Assembly (NCBI GenBank): GCA_964455905.1
Contig: CAYVYN010000002.1
Coordinates: forward strand, 124,001-188,000
Direction: 5' to 3'
From: CAIJXB01 sp964455905
Lineage (GTDB): Bacteria; Chlamydiota; Chlamydiia; Chlamydiales; Rhabdochlamydiaceae
Length of the DNA: 64,000 nt
Part shown: one piece after another, positions 34,902 through 44,059 of the stretch
How positions within the stretch are numbered: position 1 is the stretch's first letter
Layout of the letters: every line of letters starts with the position of its first letter
Notes under the pieces: generated by a model
What the model was told of the DNA's origin: nothing
The model's input: only the letters and a program-made list of their open reading frames with translations
The model's database searches: none
Program-made: the position numbers and the translations under genes

Positions 34902-37550
34902 ATGCGTGATGAAGTTTTTTCCTATGTTAATTTAGGAAATGCAGCTTTATTAGAGGATCTTTATCAAAAATATTTACAAGATCCTTCCAAAATAGATTCT
35001 TCTTGGAGAGGTTTTTTTGCGGGTATGGAGTTTGCAAAAAATGCTGAAGTATCTGATGGAGGGGGGGATGTACGTGTTTTTCGATTGATTGAGGCTTATA
35101 AACGCTACGGTCATAAGAACGTGTTGATCAATCCTTTACAAGAAAAAAAAGAACAAATCTCTTTGTCATTAGATAAATTTGGATTAAGTACACAGGATTT
35201 AGATCGTCTTGTTCCGACTTTTGGTTTTCTTAAAGAAGAAAATGTTCCGCTTAAAACCCTAGTCGATGCCTTAGAAAAACAGTATTGCTTTAGAATCGGA
35301 TATGAAATAGGGGAAGTAACAGAGAAAATAGAAAGAATGTCTTTCTCTAAGGAAGAACGACTCAAAATGCTACAAGATTTAATGGAAGCAGAACTATTTG
35401 AGACGTTTATTCATACTAAATATCCCGGGCAAACAAGGTTTTCTTTAGAAGGGGGAGAGACCCTTATACCTATTTTAAATTTCTTAGTAGAAAAAGGATC
35501 AGACCTTGGCCTTGAAGAGTTTGTCATAGGAATGCCGCATAGGGGGCGGTTGAATGTTTTAGCAAATGTTTTGCAAAAACCTTATGCGCAAATTTTTCAA
35601 GAGTTTGAAGATAAAGCCTTTTTTCAAGGCTCTGGTGATGTGAAGTATCACCAGGGGGCTTTTAGTCTTTTGAAACAACCCTCAGGACGCGTTGTTGCTG
35701 TTGGAGTATCTCCCAATCCAAGTCATTTAGAATCGATAGACCCTATTATACAAGGTCAGGTACGAGCTAAACAGGACATAAAAAAAGCAGATCCTTTAGC
35801 TAAGAAGAAAGTAGCTGCCGTATTGATCCATGGTGATGCTTCTTTAGCAGGGCAAGGAGTTGTTTATGAAACTCTTCAAATGTCAAAGTTATTAGGATAT
35901 GAGACGGGTGGCACGATTCATATTGTTGTAAACAATCATATTGGATACACCACGCTCCCAGAAGATTCTAGGTCCACATTTTATTGTACAGACATAGCAA
36001 AAGCTTTCGGTTTTCCTGTTTTTCATGTTAGTGCTGAAAATGTGGAGGAATGTGTTTCAGCAACTATATTAGCTCTTCAAATTAGACAATCTTTTCAGGT
36101 CGATGTATTTATTGATTTAGGTTGCTATAGAAAATATGGCCATAATGAAGGGGATGAACCTTCTTTTACTCAGCCTTTAGAATATAAAAAGATTAAAACA
36201 CGGTCTTCTCTTCGTGTTTTTTTAGAAAAGCAGCTCATAGAAGAAGGTGTTTTGGATAAAGAGGGTGTTATACAAAAAGAAGAGCTCTTTAAAGAAAAGC
36301 TACAAGCTATTTTAACTGAGGTTGTCGCTAGCTCTAGTATAGAACCTGTTCTTGTAGAAAAAAATAGAAGTGATGTTTTTGGAGATGTTCCAAAAATTTC
36401 TCAGGAAGTCTTAAAAATAATCGGCGAAAGACTTACTTTTGTTCCTTCAAATTTTTCTATTCATCCTAAATTAAAAAGGCTTCTAGAGGAAAGACGCAAG
36501 ATGCTCGAGGGGGATTCTACGCCTTCGATTGATTGGGGAATGGGAGAGTTAATCGCATATGGCTCATTGCTTTTAGAGGGTGTTTCTATTCGGCTTTCGG
36601 GACAAGACGTTTTGCGGGGTACATTTTCCCATAGGCATGCTACCTTGGTTGATCAGCAGACAGCGGAAAAGTACAGTCCTTTAAATCATATAAGCGATAC
36701 ACAAGCGACTTGTTTTATGTATAACTCACCCCTTTCAGAGTTTGGTGTGATGGGATTTGATTTAGGATATAGTCATGAATTTCCCCAGTCACTTGTTCTT
36801 TGGGAGGCTCAGTTCGGTGATTTTGTCAATGGAGCCCAGGTTATTATAGATCAATATCTAGCTTCTTCAGACCAAAAATGGGATCATAGATCTAATTTAA
36901 CCTTGCTTCTTCCTCATGGATATGAAGGCAAGGGGCCAGAGCATTCTTCTGCTCGCATGGAGCGCTTTTTACAGCTTTGTGCAGAGGATAATTTATTTAT
37001 TGCTAACTGCACAACGCCAGCTCAGTTTTTTCATCTTTTACGAAGACAGGCCTACCTAAAAGTAAAAAGACCGTTGGTGGTGTTTACCCCTAAGCTTCTT
37101 TTAAGGCATCCTTCTTGTTTAAGTGCTGTTAGTGAATTTATAGGGAGTGTTTTTTTAGAGTGTCTAGACGATCCTTCATTGCCATTGCAGGCTAAACGCG
37201 TTATTTTATGCTCTGGAAAAGTGTTTTATGATCTTTTAGAAGCCAGAGCTTTAAGAAAGAGCGACTCTATTGCAATCATTCGCATAGAGCAGCTCTATCC
37301 ATTTCCTGTAGGTAAACTTTTAAATATTTTAGGGAGATACTCTCTTGCTCAAGACATTGTTTGGGTTCAGGAAGAATCTAAAAATATGGGAGCATGGAGT
37401 TATGTCAAAGGACTGTGGCAGGAAGAGTTTTTTAAAAATAAACCCTTACGATATATCGGTAGAGAAGAAAGTGCGTCACCTGCAAGCGGTTCTTATTTAA
37501 GACATAAAAAACAGTTGGAAAATTTTATAGAACAAGTATTTCTAGAGTAA
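34902..37550 (+). CDS. sucA: 2-oxoglutarate dehydrogenase E1 component
   Basis: The 882-residue thiamine-diphosphate enzyme decarboxylates 2-oxoglutarate. Visible blocks are the N-terminal LEDLYQKYLQDPSKID, MPHRGRLNVLANV, the HGDASLAGQG thiamine-pyrophosphate loop with the following IVVNNHIGYTT, GHNEGDEPSFTQP, and the C-terminal LLLPHGYEGKGPEHSS. It is the first gene of sucA-sucB-lpdA (spacings 15 and 7 bases). Position matches CT054. Confidence 0.96.
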   Translation: MRDEVFSYVNLGNAALLEDLYQKYLQDPSKIDSSWRGFFAGMEFAKNAEVSDGGGDVRVFRLIEAYKRYGHKNVLINPLQEKKEQISLSLDKFGLSTQDLDRLVPTFGFLKEENVPLKTLVDALEKQYCFRIGYEIGEVTEKIERMSFSKEERLKMLQDLMEAELFETFIHTKYPGQTRFSLEGGETLIPILNFLVEKGSDLGLEEFVIGMPHRGRLNVLANVLQKPYAQIFQEFEDKAFFQGSGDVKYHQGAFSLLKQPSGRVVAVGVSPNPSHLESIDPIIQGQVRAKQDIKKADPLAKKKVAAVLIHGDASLAGQGVVYETLQMSKLLGYETGGTIHIVVNNHIGYTTLPEDSRSTFYCTDIAKAFGFPVFHVSAENVEECVSATILALQIRQSFQVDVFIDLGCYRKYGHNEGDEPSFTQPLEYKKIKTRSSLRVFLEKQLIEEGVLDKEGVIQKEELFKEKLQAILTEVVASSSIEPVLVEKNRSDVFGDVPKISQEVLKIIGERLTFVPSNFSIHPKLKRLLEERRKMLEGDSTPSIDWGMGELIAYGSLLLEGVSIRLSGQDVLRGTFSHRHATLVDQQTAEKYSPLNHISDTQATCFMYNSPLSEFGVMGFDLGYSHEFPQSLVLWEAQFGDFVNGAQVIIDQYLASSDQKWDHRSNLTLLLPHGYEGKGPEHSSARMERFLQLCAEDNLFIANCTTPAQFFHLLRRQAYLKVKRPLVVFTPKLLLRHPSCLSAVSEFIGSVFLECLDDPSLPLQAKRVILCSGKVFYDLLEARALRKSDSIAIIRIEQLYPFPVGKLLNILGRYSLAQDIVWVQEESKNMGAWSYVKGLWQEEFFKNKPLRYIGREESASPASGSYLRHKKQLENFIEQVFLE

Positions 37551-37565
37551 GAGAGGGAGGCTATA

Positions 37566-38675
37566 GTGGAAGTGGAAATTAAGGTCCCTATGATGGGAGA
37601 GTCTGTTTCAGAGGCTATTATTAGTTCTTTTTTGGTCGCGCCGGGGAGCTATGTTTCTTCTGGGGCTGAGATCCTGGAACTAGAGACTGACAAAGTAAAT
37701 CAGGTTTTATATGCAGCTGATTCTGGTGTTGTAGTGTTTTTAGTTTCCATAGGAGATACCGTAAAGGTTGGACAAAAGATAGGAATTATAGAAACATCAG
37801 CACAAAAGCCATTACAAGAAACCACTGTTTCTCAAGAGGTTAAGCCGAAAGAAGCAGAGATTGTTACGCCTGCTTCTATAGAAGGTATTCGTAAAACAGA
37901 AGCTGATTTTGTAGCCTTTCTTCAAAAAGAAGAGTCGATTTCTGAACCCCAGGTAGCTTTTTTAAGACAAGAAGAGGCGAAGCCTACTAGAAAAAAAATG
38001 ACTACTCTTAGGAAAACGATCGCAACAAAGCTTGTGGAAGTAAAAAACAAAACGGCTATGTTAACTACATTTAACGAAATTGATATGAGCGCTGTAATGA
38101 CTATCCGCGCTAAAGAAAAAGAAAGTTTTGAAAAAGAGTATGGTGTTAAGTTAGGTTTCATGTCTTTTTTTGTTAAAGCGACGGTCCAGGCTTTAAAAGA
38201 TTATCCCCTTCTTAATTCGTATATTGAGGGAGATGAGATTGTGACTCTTCCTAAATATGATATAGGCGTGGCGGTTTCTACGGATAAGGGATTGCTTGTT
38301 CCTGTATTAAGAGATGCTTCATCCAAGTCATTTGGAGATATTGAAAAAGAGATTGCAGGGCGAGCAAAAAAGGCTAGAGAGGGCTCTATTGCGATTGATG
38401 ATCTGAAAGGGGGTAGTTTTACGATTACAAATGGAGGAGTTTTCGGCTCCTTGTTATCCACTCCTATTTTAAATCCTCCACAAAGCGGAATTTTAGGAAT
38501 GCACGCTATTGTAAAGCGCCCTATTGCCGTAGGGGAGGAGGTTGTTATCCGACCTATGATGTATGTGGCTCTTAGTTATGATCATCGAATTATAGATGGA
38601 AAAGAAGCTGTTCTTTTTCTTGTACACATTAAAGAAAGTTTAGAAAACCCAGCAAGATTACTTTTGGATTTATAG
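37566..38675 (+). CDS. sucB: Dihydrolipoamide succinyltransferase E2 component
   Basis: The 369-residue protein starts at GTG 37566 with GGGAGG upstream. Residues 1-75 form the lipoyl domain with the modified lysine in ETDKVNQ. Residues 145-369 are the acyltransferase core with DHRIIDG as active site. The linker between them (about 80-145) should hold the peripheral subunit-binding domain that docks E1 and E3, but the usual AVRKLA/GRI-KEDV pattern is not visible; only IRKTEADFVAFLQ is seen. Confidence 0.94.
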   Translation: MEVEIKVPMMGESVSEAIISSFLVAPGSYVSSGAEILELETDKVNQVLYAADSGVVVFLVSIGDTVKVGQKIGIIETSAQKPLQETTVSQEVKPKEAEIVTPASIEGIRKTEADFVAFLQKEESISEPQVAFLRQEEAKPTRKKMTTLRKTIATKLVEVKNKTAMLTTFNEIDMSAVMTIRAKEKESFEKEYGVKLGFMSFFVKATVQALKDYPLLNSYIEGDEIVTLPKYDIGVAVSTDKGLLVPVLRDASSKSFGDIEKEIAGRAKKAREGSIAIDDLKGGSFTITNGGVFGSLLSTPILNPPQSGILGMHAIVKRPIAVGEEVVIRPMMYVALSYDHRIIDGKEAVLFLVHIKESLENPARLLLDL

Positions 38676-38682
38676 GAGGATT

Positions 38683-40071
38683 ATGGAAGAGACATTTGAT
38701 GTGGCAGTCATAGGAAGTGGGCCTGCTGGATATGTAGCTGCTATTCGATTAAGTCAACTTGGAATGAAAACAGTTTGCATAGAAGAAAAAGAACTTGGCG
38801 GAACTTGTCTACAGGTAGGATGTATTCCCTCTAAAACCCTGCTCCACGCTTCAGAGCTTATTTGGAAGGTACAACAAGAGGGTAAAGTTCTTGGCATTGA
38901 TGGCTCGATTTTCCCTGATTGGGATCGTATGCAAGATCGAAAAAAAGAAGTCATAGGCGAGCTTGAGCACGGAATCTTGGGACTTTTTAAAAAAAACAAA
39001 GTAACTTTGATTAAGGGAACGGCTTCTTTTTCTTCGAAAGATACCCTTGTAATTTCAGGAAAAGATGAAAGAAAGATTCAAGCGAAGCATTTTCTAATTG
39101 CGACAGGATCTTCTCCCATAGCCTTACCCTTTCTTCCTTTTGATGAAGAAAGGGTGGTTTCTTCAACGGGAGCTCTTAGTTTAAAAAAGATACCAAAGCG
39201 TCTTATTGTGGTTGGAGCGGGAGTAATTGGCGTTGAGCTTGGATCTGTTTTTAAACGCTTAGGAGCAGACGTACATTTTGTAGAATTTATGGATACGATT
39301 TGTCCTGGATTAGAGGTCTCTTTAAGTAAAGCATTACATGAGTCTTTGGAAAGGCAAGGGATGCGTTTTTCCTTATCTACTAAAGTAGTCGAAGGTTCTT
39401 TAGGAGAAGATATTCGCCTTACTGTTGAAAATAAAGAAGGTATAAAAGAGGATCTTTTCGCAGATGTGGTTTTAGTTTGTATTGGAAGAAAGCCTTTTAC
39501 TGAAAGGCTCAAGCTAGAAAATGCAGGAATCTCCGTTGATGCTAAGGGTTTTATTCCTGTAGATAGTAATTTTAGAACAAAACAGCCCCATATTTTAGCT
39601 GTAGGAGATGTGATTGATGGGCCCATGCTTGCGCATAAGGCATCCGAAGAAGGTGTTGCTGTTGCTGAGCACTTAGCTTCTTTGCGGCCATCGATACAAT
39701 ATGTTACAATTCCAAGTATTGTTTATACCTATCCTGAGGTGGCTAGCGTGGGTCTTTCTGAGAAAGACGCGAAAAAACTAGGTTTTTCATTTTTAGTAGG
39801 GACCTCTCTTTTTAAAAGCAATCCCAGAGCTAAATGTTCTTTTGAAGAAGAGGGTTTTGTAAAAGTTTTGGTGGATCAAAAAACAGACAAGTTTTTAGGT
39901 ATACACATTATAGGTCCCCATGCATCTGAACTGATAGCAGCTCCAGCAACAGCTTTATGTCTTGGAAAGACTTCAGCTGAAGTGGGAGACATTTGCATGG
40001 CACATCCTACTCTTGGTGAAGCTTTTAAAGAGGCTGTTCTTTCCATTCATAAAAAAGCTATTCACAAATAA
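38683..40071 (+). CDS. lpdA: Dihydrolipoamide dehydrogenase E3 component
   Basis: The 462-residue flavoprotein has the FAD motif VIGSGPAGYVAAI, the redox disulfide in GGTCLQVGCIPSK, the NAD motif VVGAGVIGVELGS, the second FAD motif ILAVGDVIDGP and the C-terminal catalytic AHPTLGEA. Its placement directly after sucB makes a self-contained 2-oxoglutarate dehydrogenase operon. The enzyme may also serve pyruvate dehydrogenase. Confidence 0.96.
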   Translation: MEETFDVAVIGSGPAGYVAAIRLSQLGMKTVCIEEKELGGTCLQVGCIPSKTLLHASELIWKVQQEGKVLGIDGSIFPDWDRMQDRKKEVIGELEHGILGLFKKNKVTLIKGTASFSSKDTLVISGKDERKIQAKHFLIATGSSPIALPFLPFDEERVVSSTGALSLKKIPKRLIVVGAGVIGVELGSVFKRLGADVHFVEFMDTICPGLEVSLSKALHESLERQGMRFSLSTKVVEGSLGEDIRLTVENKEGIKEDLFADVVLVCIGRKPFTERLKLENAGISVDAKGFIPVDSNFRTKQPHILAVGDVIDGPMLAHKASEEGVAVAEHLASLRPSIQYVTIPSIVYTYPEVASVGLSEKDAKKLGFSFLVGTSLFKSNPRAKCSFEEEGFVKVLVDQKTDKFLGIHIIGPHASELIAAPATALCLGKTSAEVGDICMAHPTLGEAFKEAVLSIHKKAIHK

Positions 40072-40201
40072 CTTTTTTGGATTGAAATTAAAAGTTCTTT
40101 TAATTGTTTGTGATTATTTTTTTTGTGTAATCTTAGGTGTTTTTTTTTAATTATTAAATTTGATTTTGCTTTTTTACATGTATTTTATTCGGGGCTTGAG
40201 G

Positions 40202-42841
40202 ATGATTTCACGTTACGATTCTATTGATGGTGCTATTAGGGAAGTTTGTCGCTTTATAAACTCTAAAGAAGAAAACACCTTGGAAGACTTGGGAAAATCA
40301 TTGAAAGTTTTTATGGATAATATTTCCTTAAAACCAGAAGAGCTTTCTTTTATTGACAAGATTAGATGTTTAAACCTTATTTCTGGAATTAGTCCCTCTA
40401 TTGACGAAAGAGCTAAAGCGATTTTTAGGCGAATGTTTGATGAGGATCTTGGACTTTCTTTGAACAGTTGTTTAGGGAAGCTTGGATTGCCAGAAGACGA
40501 ATTTGCTAATATACAAAATGGATTAGCCTCACTGGAACTAACTCCTCAAGAAATAGATGAGATTTTCCACGTAGTAGACCCTTTGATTAAAGAAGGAATG
40601 GGAGGGGTAGTTGATATTTTAAGAGCTGTGAAGGATATTCCAAAAAGAGAAAGAGAGAAAGTATGCAAGGGAGCAGCTCTTCTTATTAGACAAGGAATGA
40701 AGGGTTGTTCGGAAATTACTATCTTAACAGAATTGAAGAAGATTGAAGCAGATGAAAGAGAATCTACATGCTTGGGAGCATCCCTTTTGATTAAAAAAAG
40801 GATGCATAGTGCTTTCTTAGGTTTAATTTTAAAACATGTGAAAGATATTCCTAGAGTGGAAAGAGAGGCAGTATGCCGGGCAGCGGCGCCTTTTATTAAA
40901 GAAGGGATGGGGGAAATATTTGTATTTAGTATCTTAAGGGCTGTGAAAGATATTCTTGAAGGGGAAAGAGAAGTAGTATGCCAGAAAGCAGCTCTTTTTA
41001 TTAAAGAAGGGATGAGTGGGGAGACTGTAACTAGTATTTTACATGCTGTAAAAGATATTTCAAAAGAAGAAAGAGAGGAATTATGCAATGCAGCAGCGCC
41101 TTTCATTCAAGAATGTATGGGTCTGACGTCTTTGCCTGCTATCTTAAGAGCTGTGAAGGATATTCCAAAAGGAGAAAGAGAAGAAATGTATAAGCTAGCA
41201 CCACATTTGATTAAACGAGAGATGAATGGGGCGTCTGTGGCTGCTATCTTAAGAGCTGTGAAGGATATTCCAAAAGAACAAAGAGCCGAATTATGTAGAG
41301 CAGCAGGGCCTTTGATTAAAGAATGGAGCGACGGAGAGACTGTAGTTGGTATCTTAAGAATCTTAAAGGATCTTCCCTTAGGAGAAATAGAGGAAGTGCG
41401 TAAAATGGCCTCTGTTTTTACCATAGGTAGGGTGCCAGGAGATCTTTTAGTAGGTATCTTTGAAACTGTTTCTTTATGGAAAAAAGAAGGCAGCATTGGT
41501 TCACTTCAAAGCGCTCTTCGTCATTGTTTTGGGCAAATAATTGAATCTTTGATGGAGGATGAGTCTAATTCTACGAAATTAACGAATATAATTTCTTATA
41601 TTGAAAACAACCAACAGCTTTTTGATTTGGCTGATGAAGATCCGTTGACAGCTTTGATGATCCAGGTTAGGTTTGCTATCAATCCTCATATGCAAGATGA
41701 AACAGATAATATGTATGTAGTCCATAGAAGGCTCCTTGCTCGTAAACATGAGCCTGTTGATTTGCCTTCTATTTCTTTTCGTTATAAGGAAGGCGATTTC
41801 AAGGCTAATTTTAATGCTGTTTTAAGTGATGTAAAACTAGCTAAAGCAAAGCTTTTGACGTTTGGTGATTTATCTCGTGATTATTTAAAGGTGCAGCCTA
41901 ATGGTTTTTTAGAGTTTTTTACTCGGTTAGAAGCGCGTTATCAAACTCTTTCTACTCATAAAAAAATAGAATATGATGCAGAGCTAGAAATCTATGGAAG
42001 TTTTAGAGAGATTAAAACAAGGTGTGATGGTCTTTTTTCGCGGATTCGATATTGGATGAATTTTACATCCGATGATCCGGAAAAAGTAGTGCCAGCTCAT
42101 ACGGCTAAACTATATGCGCTTTTGGATAATGTTTTAAAACAGTCTGCTGATTTAGAAGAGGGGCATGTTTTTTCAGGACAAGAAAGCGCTTTTTTAGGAT
42201 TGCTTCTTTCTATTAACAGATGCGCTACTGGTCAAGATGAGGGAATCGCTGTAGCTTATAGCTGCCTTCCTAGGAAAGTAAAAGAAGATATAATCACTTC
42301 ATATACTAGTTTGGGCAAAGAGGTAGTGCATAATTTTTTAGCGTCATTAGTGTTAGAAGGCCTGTCCCATGTAGAAGCTAGCATTAGTAAGGACTGTCCT
42401 TTGATGAGAGATCTTCTATTGGAAGAGCCCTCATTTGAGCAGCTTGTCCACCAGACTCTTTATTTAAAAAATCTTCTTTTTGAGGATTTAGGGTTTGATC
42501 ATACGATTATACTAGATCGTCATTCGGGTTGGATAGATAAAAGCCTTAGAGATAAAAGCAAAGAGGAGATTCTAGCTGTGATTGCTAAACACTCTATGCC
42601 AGATCTTTTAGGTTTTTTAGTAGATAAGTTGAAAAATGCAATTGGTAAAATGGTAGATCCCGATAAGACGAGTAGAGAAAGAGCAACTCGCCTGTATAAT
42701 GCTATTTTGTCTTTTTTAGAAGAGAAGGGTATTCCCGCTGAAAGAGTATATTCGTATGATGAAGAAATCGATCGTGTAGAGTTCAAAGAAGAAGGAGCTC
42801 TCATTTTACTTGAAAAGATGGGCTATATTGATAAGGATTGA
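40202..42841 (+). CDS. Helical-repeat protein of unknown function (eight exact 35-residue repeats)
   Basis: The 879-residue protein has a helical N-terminus (1-138), a solenoid of eight 35-residue repeats (about 140-419) and a large non-repetitive C-terminal half. The repeat pattern is L-RAVKDIPK-ERE--C--AA-FIKEGM-G----I, two helices per unit, like HEAT or TPR-type solenoids but not matching either. No signal peptide or membrane segment is seen. ATG 40202 is preferred over the upstream in-frame 40160 and 40178 because GGGGC lies 6 bases before it and the upstream segment is not protein-like. A protein-interaction scaffold or effector is an inference. Confidence 0.65.
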   Translation: MISRYDSIDGAIREVCRFINSKEENTLEDLGKSLKVFMDNISLKPEELSFIDKIRCLNLISGISPSIDERAKAIFRRMFDEDLGLSLNSCLGKLGLPEDEFANIQNGLASLELTPQEIDEIFHVVDPLIKEGMGGVVDILRAVKDIPKREREKVCKGAALLIRQGMKGCSEITILTELKKIEADERESTCLGASLLIKKRMHSAFLGLILKHVKDIPRVEREAVCRAAAPFIKEGMGEIFVFSILRAVKDILEGEREVVCQKAALFIKEGMSGETVTSILHAVKDISKEEREELCNAAAPFIQECMGLTSLPAILRAVKDIPKGEREEMYKLAPHLIKREMNGASVAAILRAVKDIPKEQRAELCRAAGPLIKEWSDGETVVGILRILKDLPLGEIEEVRKMASVFTIGRVPGDLLVGIFETVSLWKKEGSIGSLQSALRHCFGQIIESLMEDESNSTKLTNIISYIENNQQLFDLADEDPLTALMIQVRFAINPHMQDETDNMYVVHRRLLARKHEPVDLPSISFRYKEGDFKANFNAVLSDVKLAKAKLLTFGDLSRDYLKVQPNGFLEFFTRLEARYQTLSTHKKIEYDAELEIYGSFREIKTRCDGLFSRIRYWMNFTSDDPEKVVPAHTAKLYALLDNVLKQSADLEEGHVFSGQESAFLGLLLSINRCATGQDEGIAVAYSCLPRKVKEDIITSYTSLGKEVVHNFLASLVLEGLSHVEASISKDCPLMRDLLLEEPSFEQLVHQTLYLKNLLFEDLGFDHTIILDRHSGWIDKSLRDKSKEEILAVIAKHSMPDLLGFLVDKLKNAIGKMVDPDKTSRERATRLYNAILSFLEEKGIPAERVYSYDEEIDRVEFKEEGALILLEKMGYIDKD
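40619..41458 (+). repeat. Coding tandem repeat, 8 x 105 bases
   Basis: Eight in-frame units of exactly 105 bases each encode 35 residues. The start TTAAGAGCTGTGAAGGATAT is shared without change by units 1, 6 and 7, while other units are diverged, showing old duplication plus recent sequence exchange. A partial unit (LIKEGMGGVVDI) precedes the first. Confidence 0.9.
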
Positions 42842-42975
42842 GCTGCTTATGCCCGTGCTGTATGACGTTTAGCTCAGCAGTAGATAGATGAAGTTAAGCC
42901 ACTGTCTTTGATTTTTAGTAAGTTATGTTTATTATAAAATCTTTTTTATTTCTTAATAATAATTTAACAATTAAC

Positions 42976-43004
42976 TTGATTAAGAAATTTATTTAATATA
43001 TAAT
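42976..43004 (+). promoter_or_regulatory. Near-consensus promoter of the tandem micro-protein unit
   Basis: TTGATT (42976-42981) and the perfect TATAAT (42999-43004) are 17 bases apart. The first ATG is 32 bases downstream, giving a short leader. The rest of the 194-base gap after the repeat protein (42842-42975) holds nothing I can support. Confidence 0.65.
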
Positions 43005-43035
43005 TATTATTATAAAGAATAATAAAAGAGGTAAT

Positions 43036-43218
43036 ATGAAAGATAGACAATTGATGGCAGATTTAGCTTTCTCAGAATCAAAGGTAGATTTTTTAGAAAC
43101 CGAGTTATTTTCTATTGATGAACTCTTAAAGCAGTGCGGTTTTAAAGGTGGAATAAAGACTTTGAAGATGGCTTTAAAAGAGGTGATTCGAAGTAAGGAA
43201 GCTGGGGACATTTTATAA
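43036..43218 (+). CDS. Micro-protein 1 of a tandem paralogous pair
   Basis: The 60-residue acidic helical protein has the motif LLKQCGFKGGIKTLKMALKE near residues 30-49. The neighbouring 43249 product has the same layout (TE---hD-LL-KCGF--GI--LK-A, h hydrophobic), with roughly a quarter to a third of positions identical. AGAGG precedes the ATG. It has no signal or membrane segment. Two short helices around a conserved cysteine suggest a small partner, such as a secretion chaperone or regulator, but I cannot name it. Confidence 0.6.
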   Translation: MKDRQLMADLAFSESKVDFLETELFSIDELLKQCGFKGGIKTLKMALKEVIRSKEAGDIL

Positions 43219-43248
43219 TTATCAAAAATAATAACAAAGGATAATAAT

Positions 43249-43422
43249 ATGAAAAACGTAAACATCTTATTAACCGAAGTGGCTATTTTAGAGACGAAAA
43301 TGGACCATATGCAGACTGAAATGGATCTTTTAGATCAATTATTGATTAAGTGTGGTTTTCCAGATGGTATCGCTAGTTTAAAGCTCGCTGCAGCGGCCTT
43401 ATTGCAAGATGAAGCAAAATAA
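43249..43422 (+). CDS. Micro-protein 2 of a tandem paralogous pair
   Basis: The 57-residue protein has AAAGGA upstream of ATG 43249. Its sequence aligns with the preceding micro-protein without gaps over the first 50 residues, including MK at the start, the TEMDLLDQLL helix and the KCGFPDGIASLK motif. It lies 30 bases after the first gene and 6 bases before a strong terminator. Function unknown. Confidence 0.6.
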   Translation: MKNVNILLTEVAILETKMDHMQTEMDLLDQLLIKCGFPDGIASLKLAAAALLQDEAK

Positions 43423-43427
43423 AATGT

Positions 43428-43457
43428 AAAAAGCCCTTTTTCAAGGGCTTTTTTTTT
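43428..43457. terminator. Strong, probably bidirectional rho-independent terminator
   Basis: A perfect stem AAAGCCCTT / AAGGGCTTT with a 4-base loop is followed by eight or more T on the plus strand. The minus-strand side is also followed by a T run, so it can end both the micro-protein unit and tpx. The last T run overlaps the tpx stop codon. Confidence 0.88.
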
Positions 43458-43947
43458 AAAGGTAAGATAGTATTTTTTCGTAGTTGGGTTCTTGGCTTAA
43501 TTCAGAAACTAATTCAGAGTAGATCACTTTATTATTTTCATCCAAAAGCAAAACGGCTCTAGCGCAAATTCCTTCTAGAGCCCCCTCGGTGATTAAAACG
43601 CCGTAGCTTTCAGCAAAACTTTTATCTCTCATCATAGATAAGGTCATAGCAGAAGAAAGTCCTTCTAGTCCGCAGTATCTTTTTTGAGCAAAGGGAAGGT
43701 CTGCAGAAACGACAAGAAGAGATATGTTTTTTTTATCCATCATCTCATGGAAGTGCCTTGTGCTTTTAGAGCAAACAGGTGTGTCAACGCTAGGAATAAT
43801 TGTTATTAGTTTTTTTCCAGGAAAATCACTGAGCTTTTTATTTTTTAGTTCAGCATCTACCAGCAGAAAATCTGGCGCCTGTTCTCCCGCTTTTGGGAAG
43901 GTTCCTTTTAATTTTATTTCATGACCTTTAATGGTAATCGTATGCAT
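43456..43947 (-). CDS. tpx: Thiol peroxidase (atypical 2-Cys peroxiredoxin)
   Basis: The 163-residue protein has the peroxidatic cysteine in PSVDTPVCSKSTRHF (about C59) and the resolving cysteine in RYCGLEG (about C93), the spacing of Tpx enzymes. It reduces alkyl and hydrogen peroxides with thioredoxin. Length is normal. The start lies next to the proline-rich gene on the opposite strand. Confidence 0.93.
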   Translation of the reverse strand: MHTITIKGHEIKLKGTFPKAGEQAPDFLLVDAELKNKKLSDFPGKKLITIIPSVDTPVCSKSTRHFHEMMDKKNISLLVVSADLPFAQKRYCGLEGLSSAMTLSMMRDKSFAESYGVLITEGALEGICARAVLLLDENNKVIYSELVSELSQEPNYEKILSYL

Positions 43948-44059
43948 TTTTTACTCCGTGTTACGTACAAAAGCAGATCGTATCAGATATGTTAAAAAGA
44001 AGCCTATTGCAAAAAGTAGTTTTTTTTTGCATGATGCGAAAAAACCCACGAGGAATCCT

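Noticed and set aside
40086..40105. Terminator after lpdA (AATTAAAAG / CTTTTAATT)
   Set aside because: The stem is almost all A/T and weak; it may be structure by chance in AT-rich sequence.
42867..42886. tRNA-like D-arm sequence TAGCTCAGCAGTAGA downstream of the repeat protein
   Set aside because: No B-box (GTTCRANYC-like) sequence, no acceptor stem pairing and no anticodon arm could be found around it.
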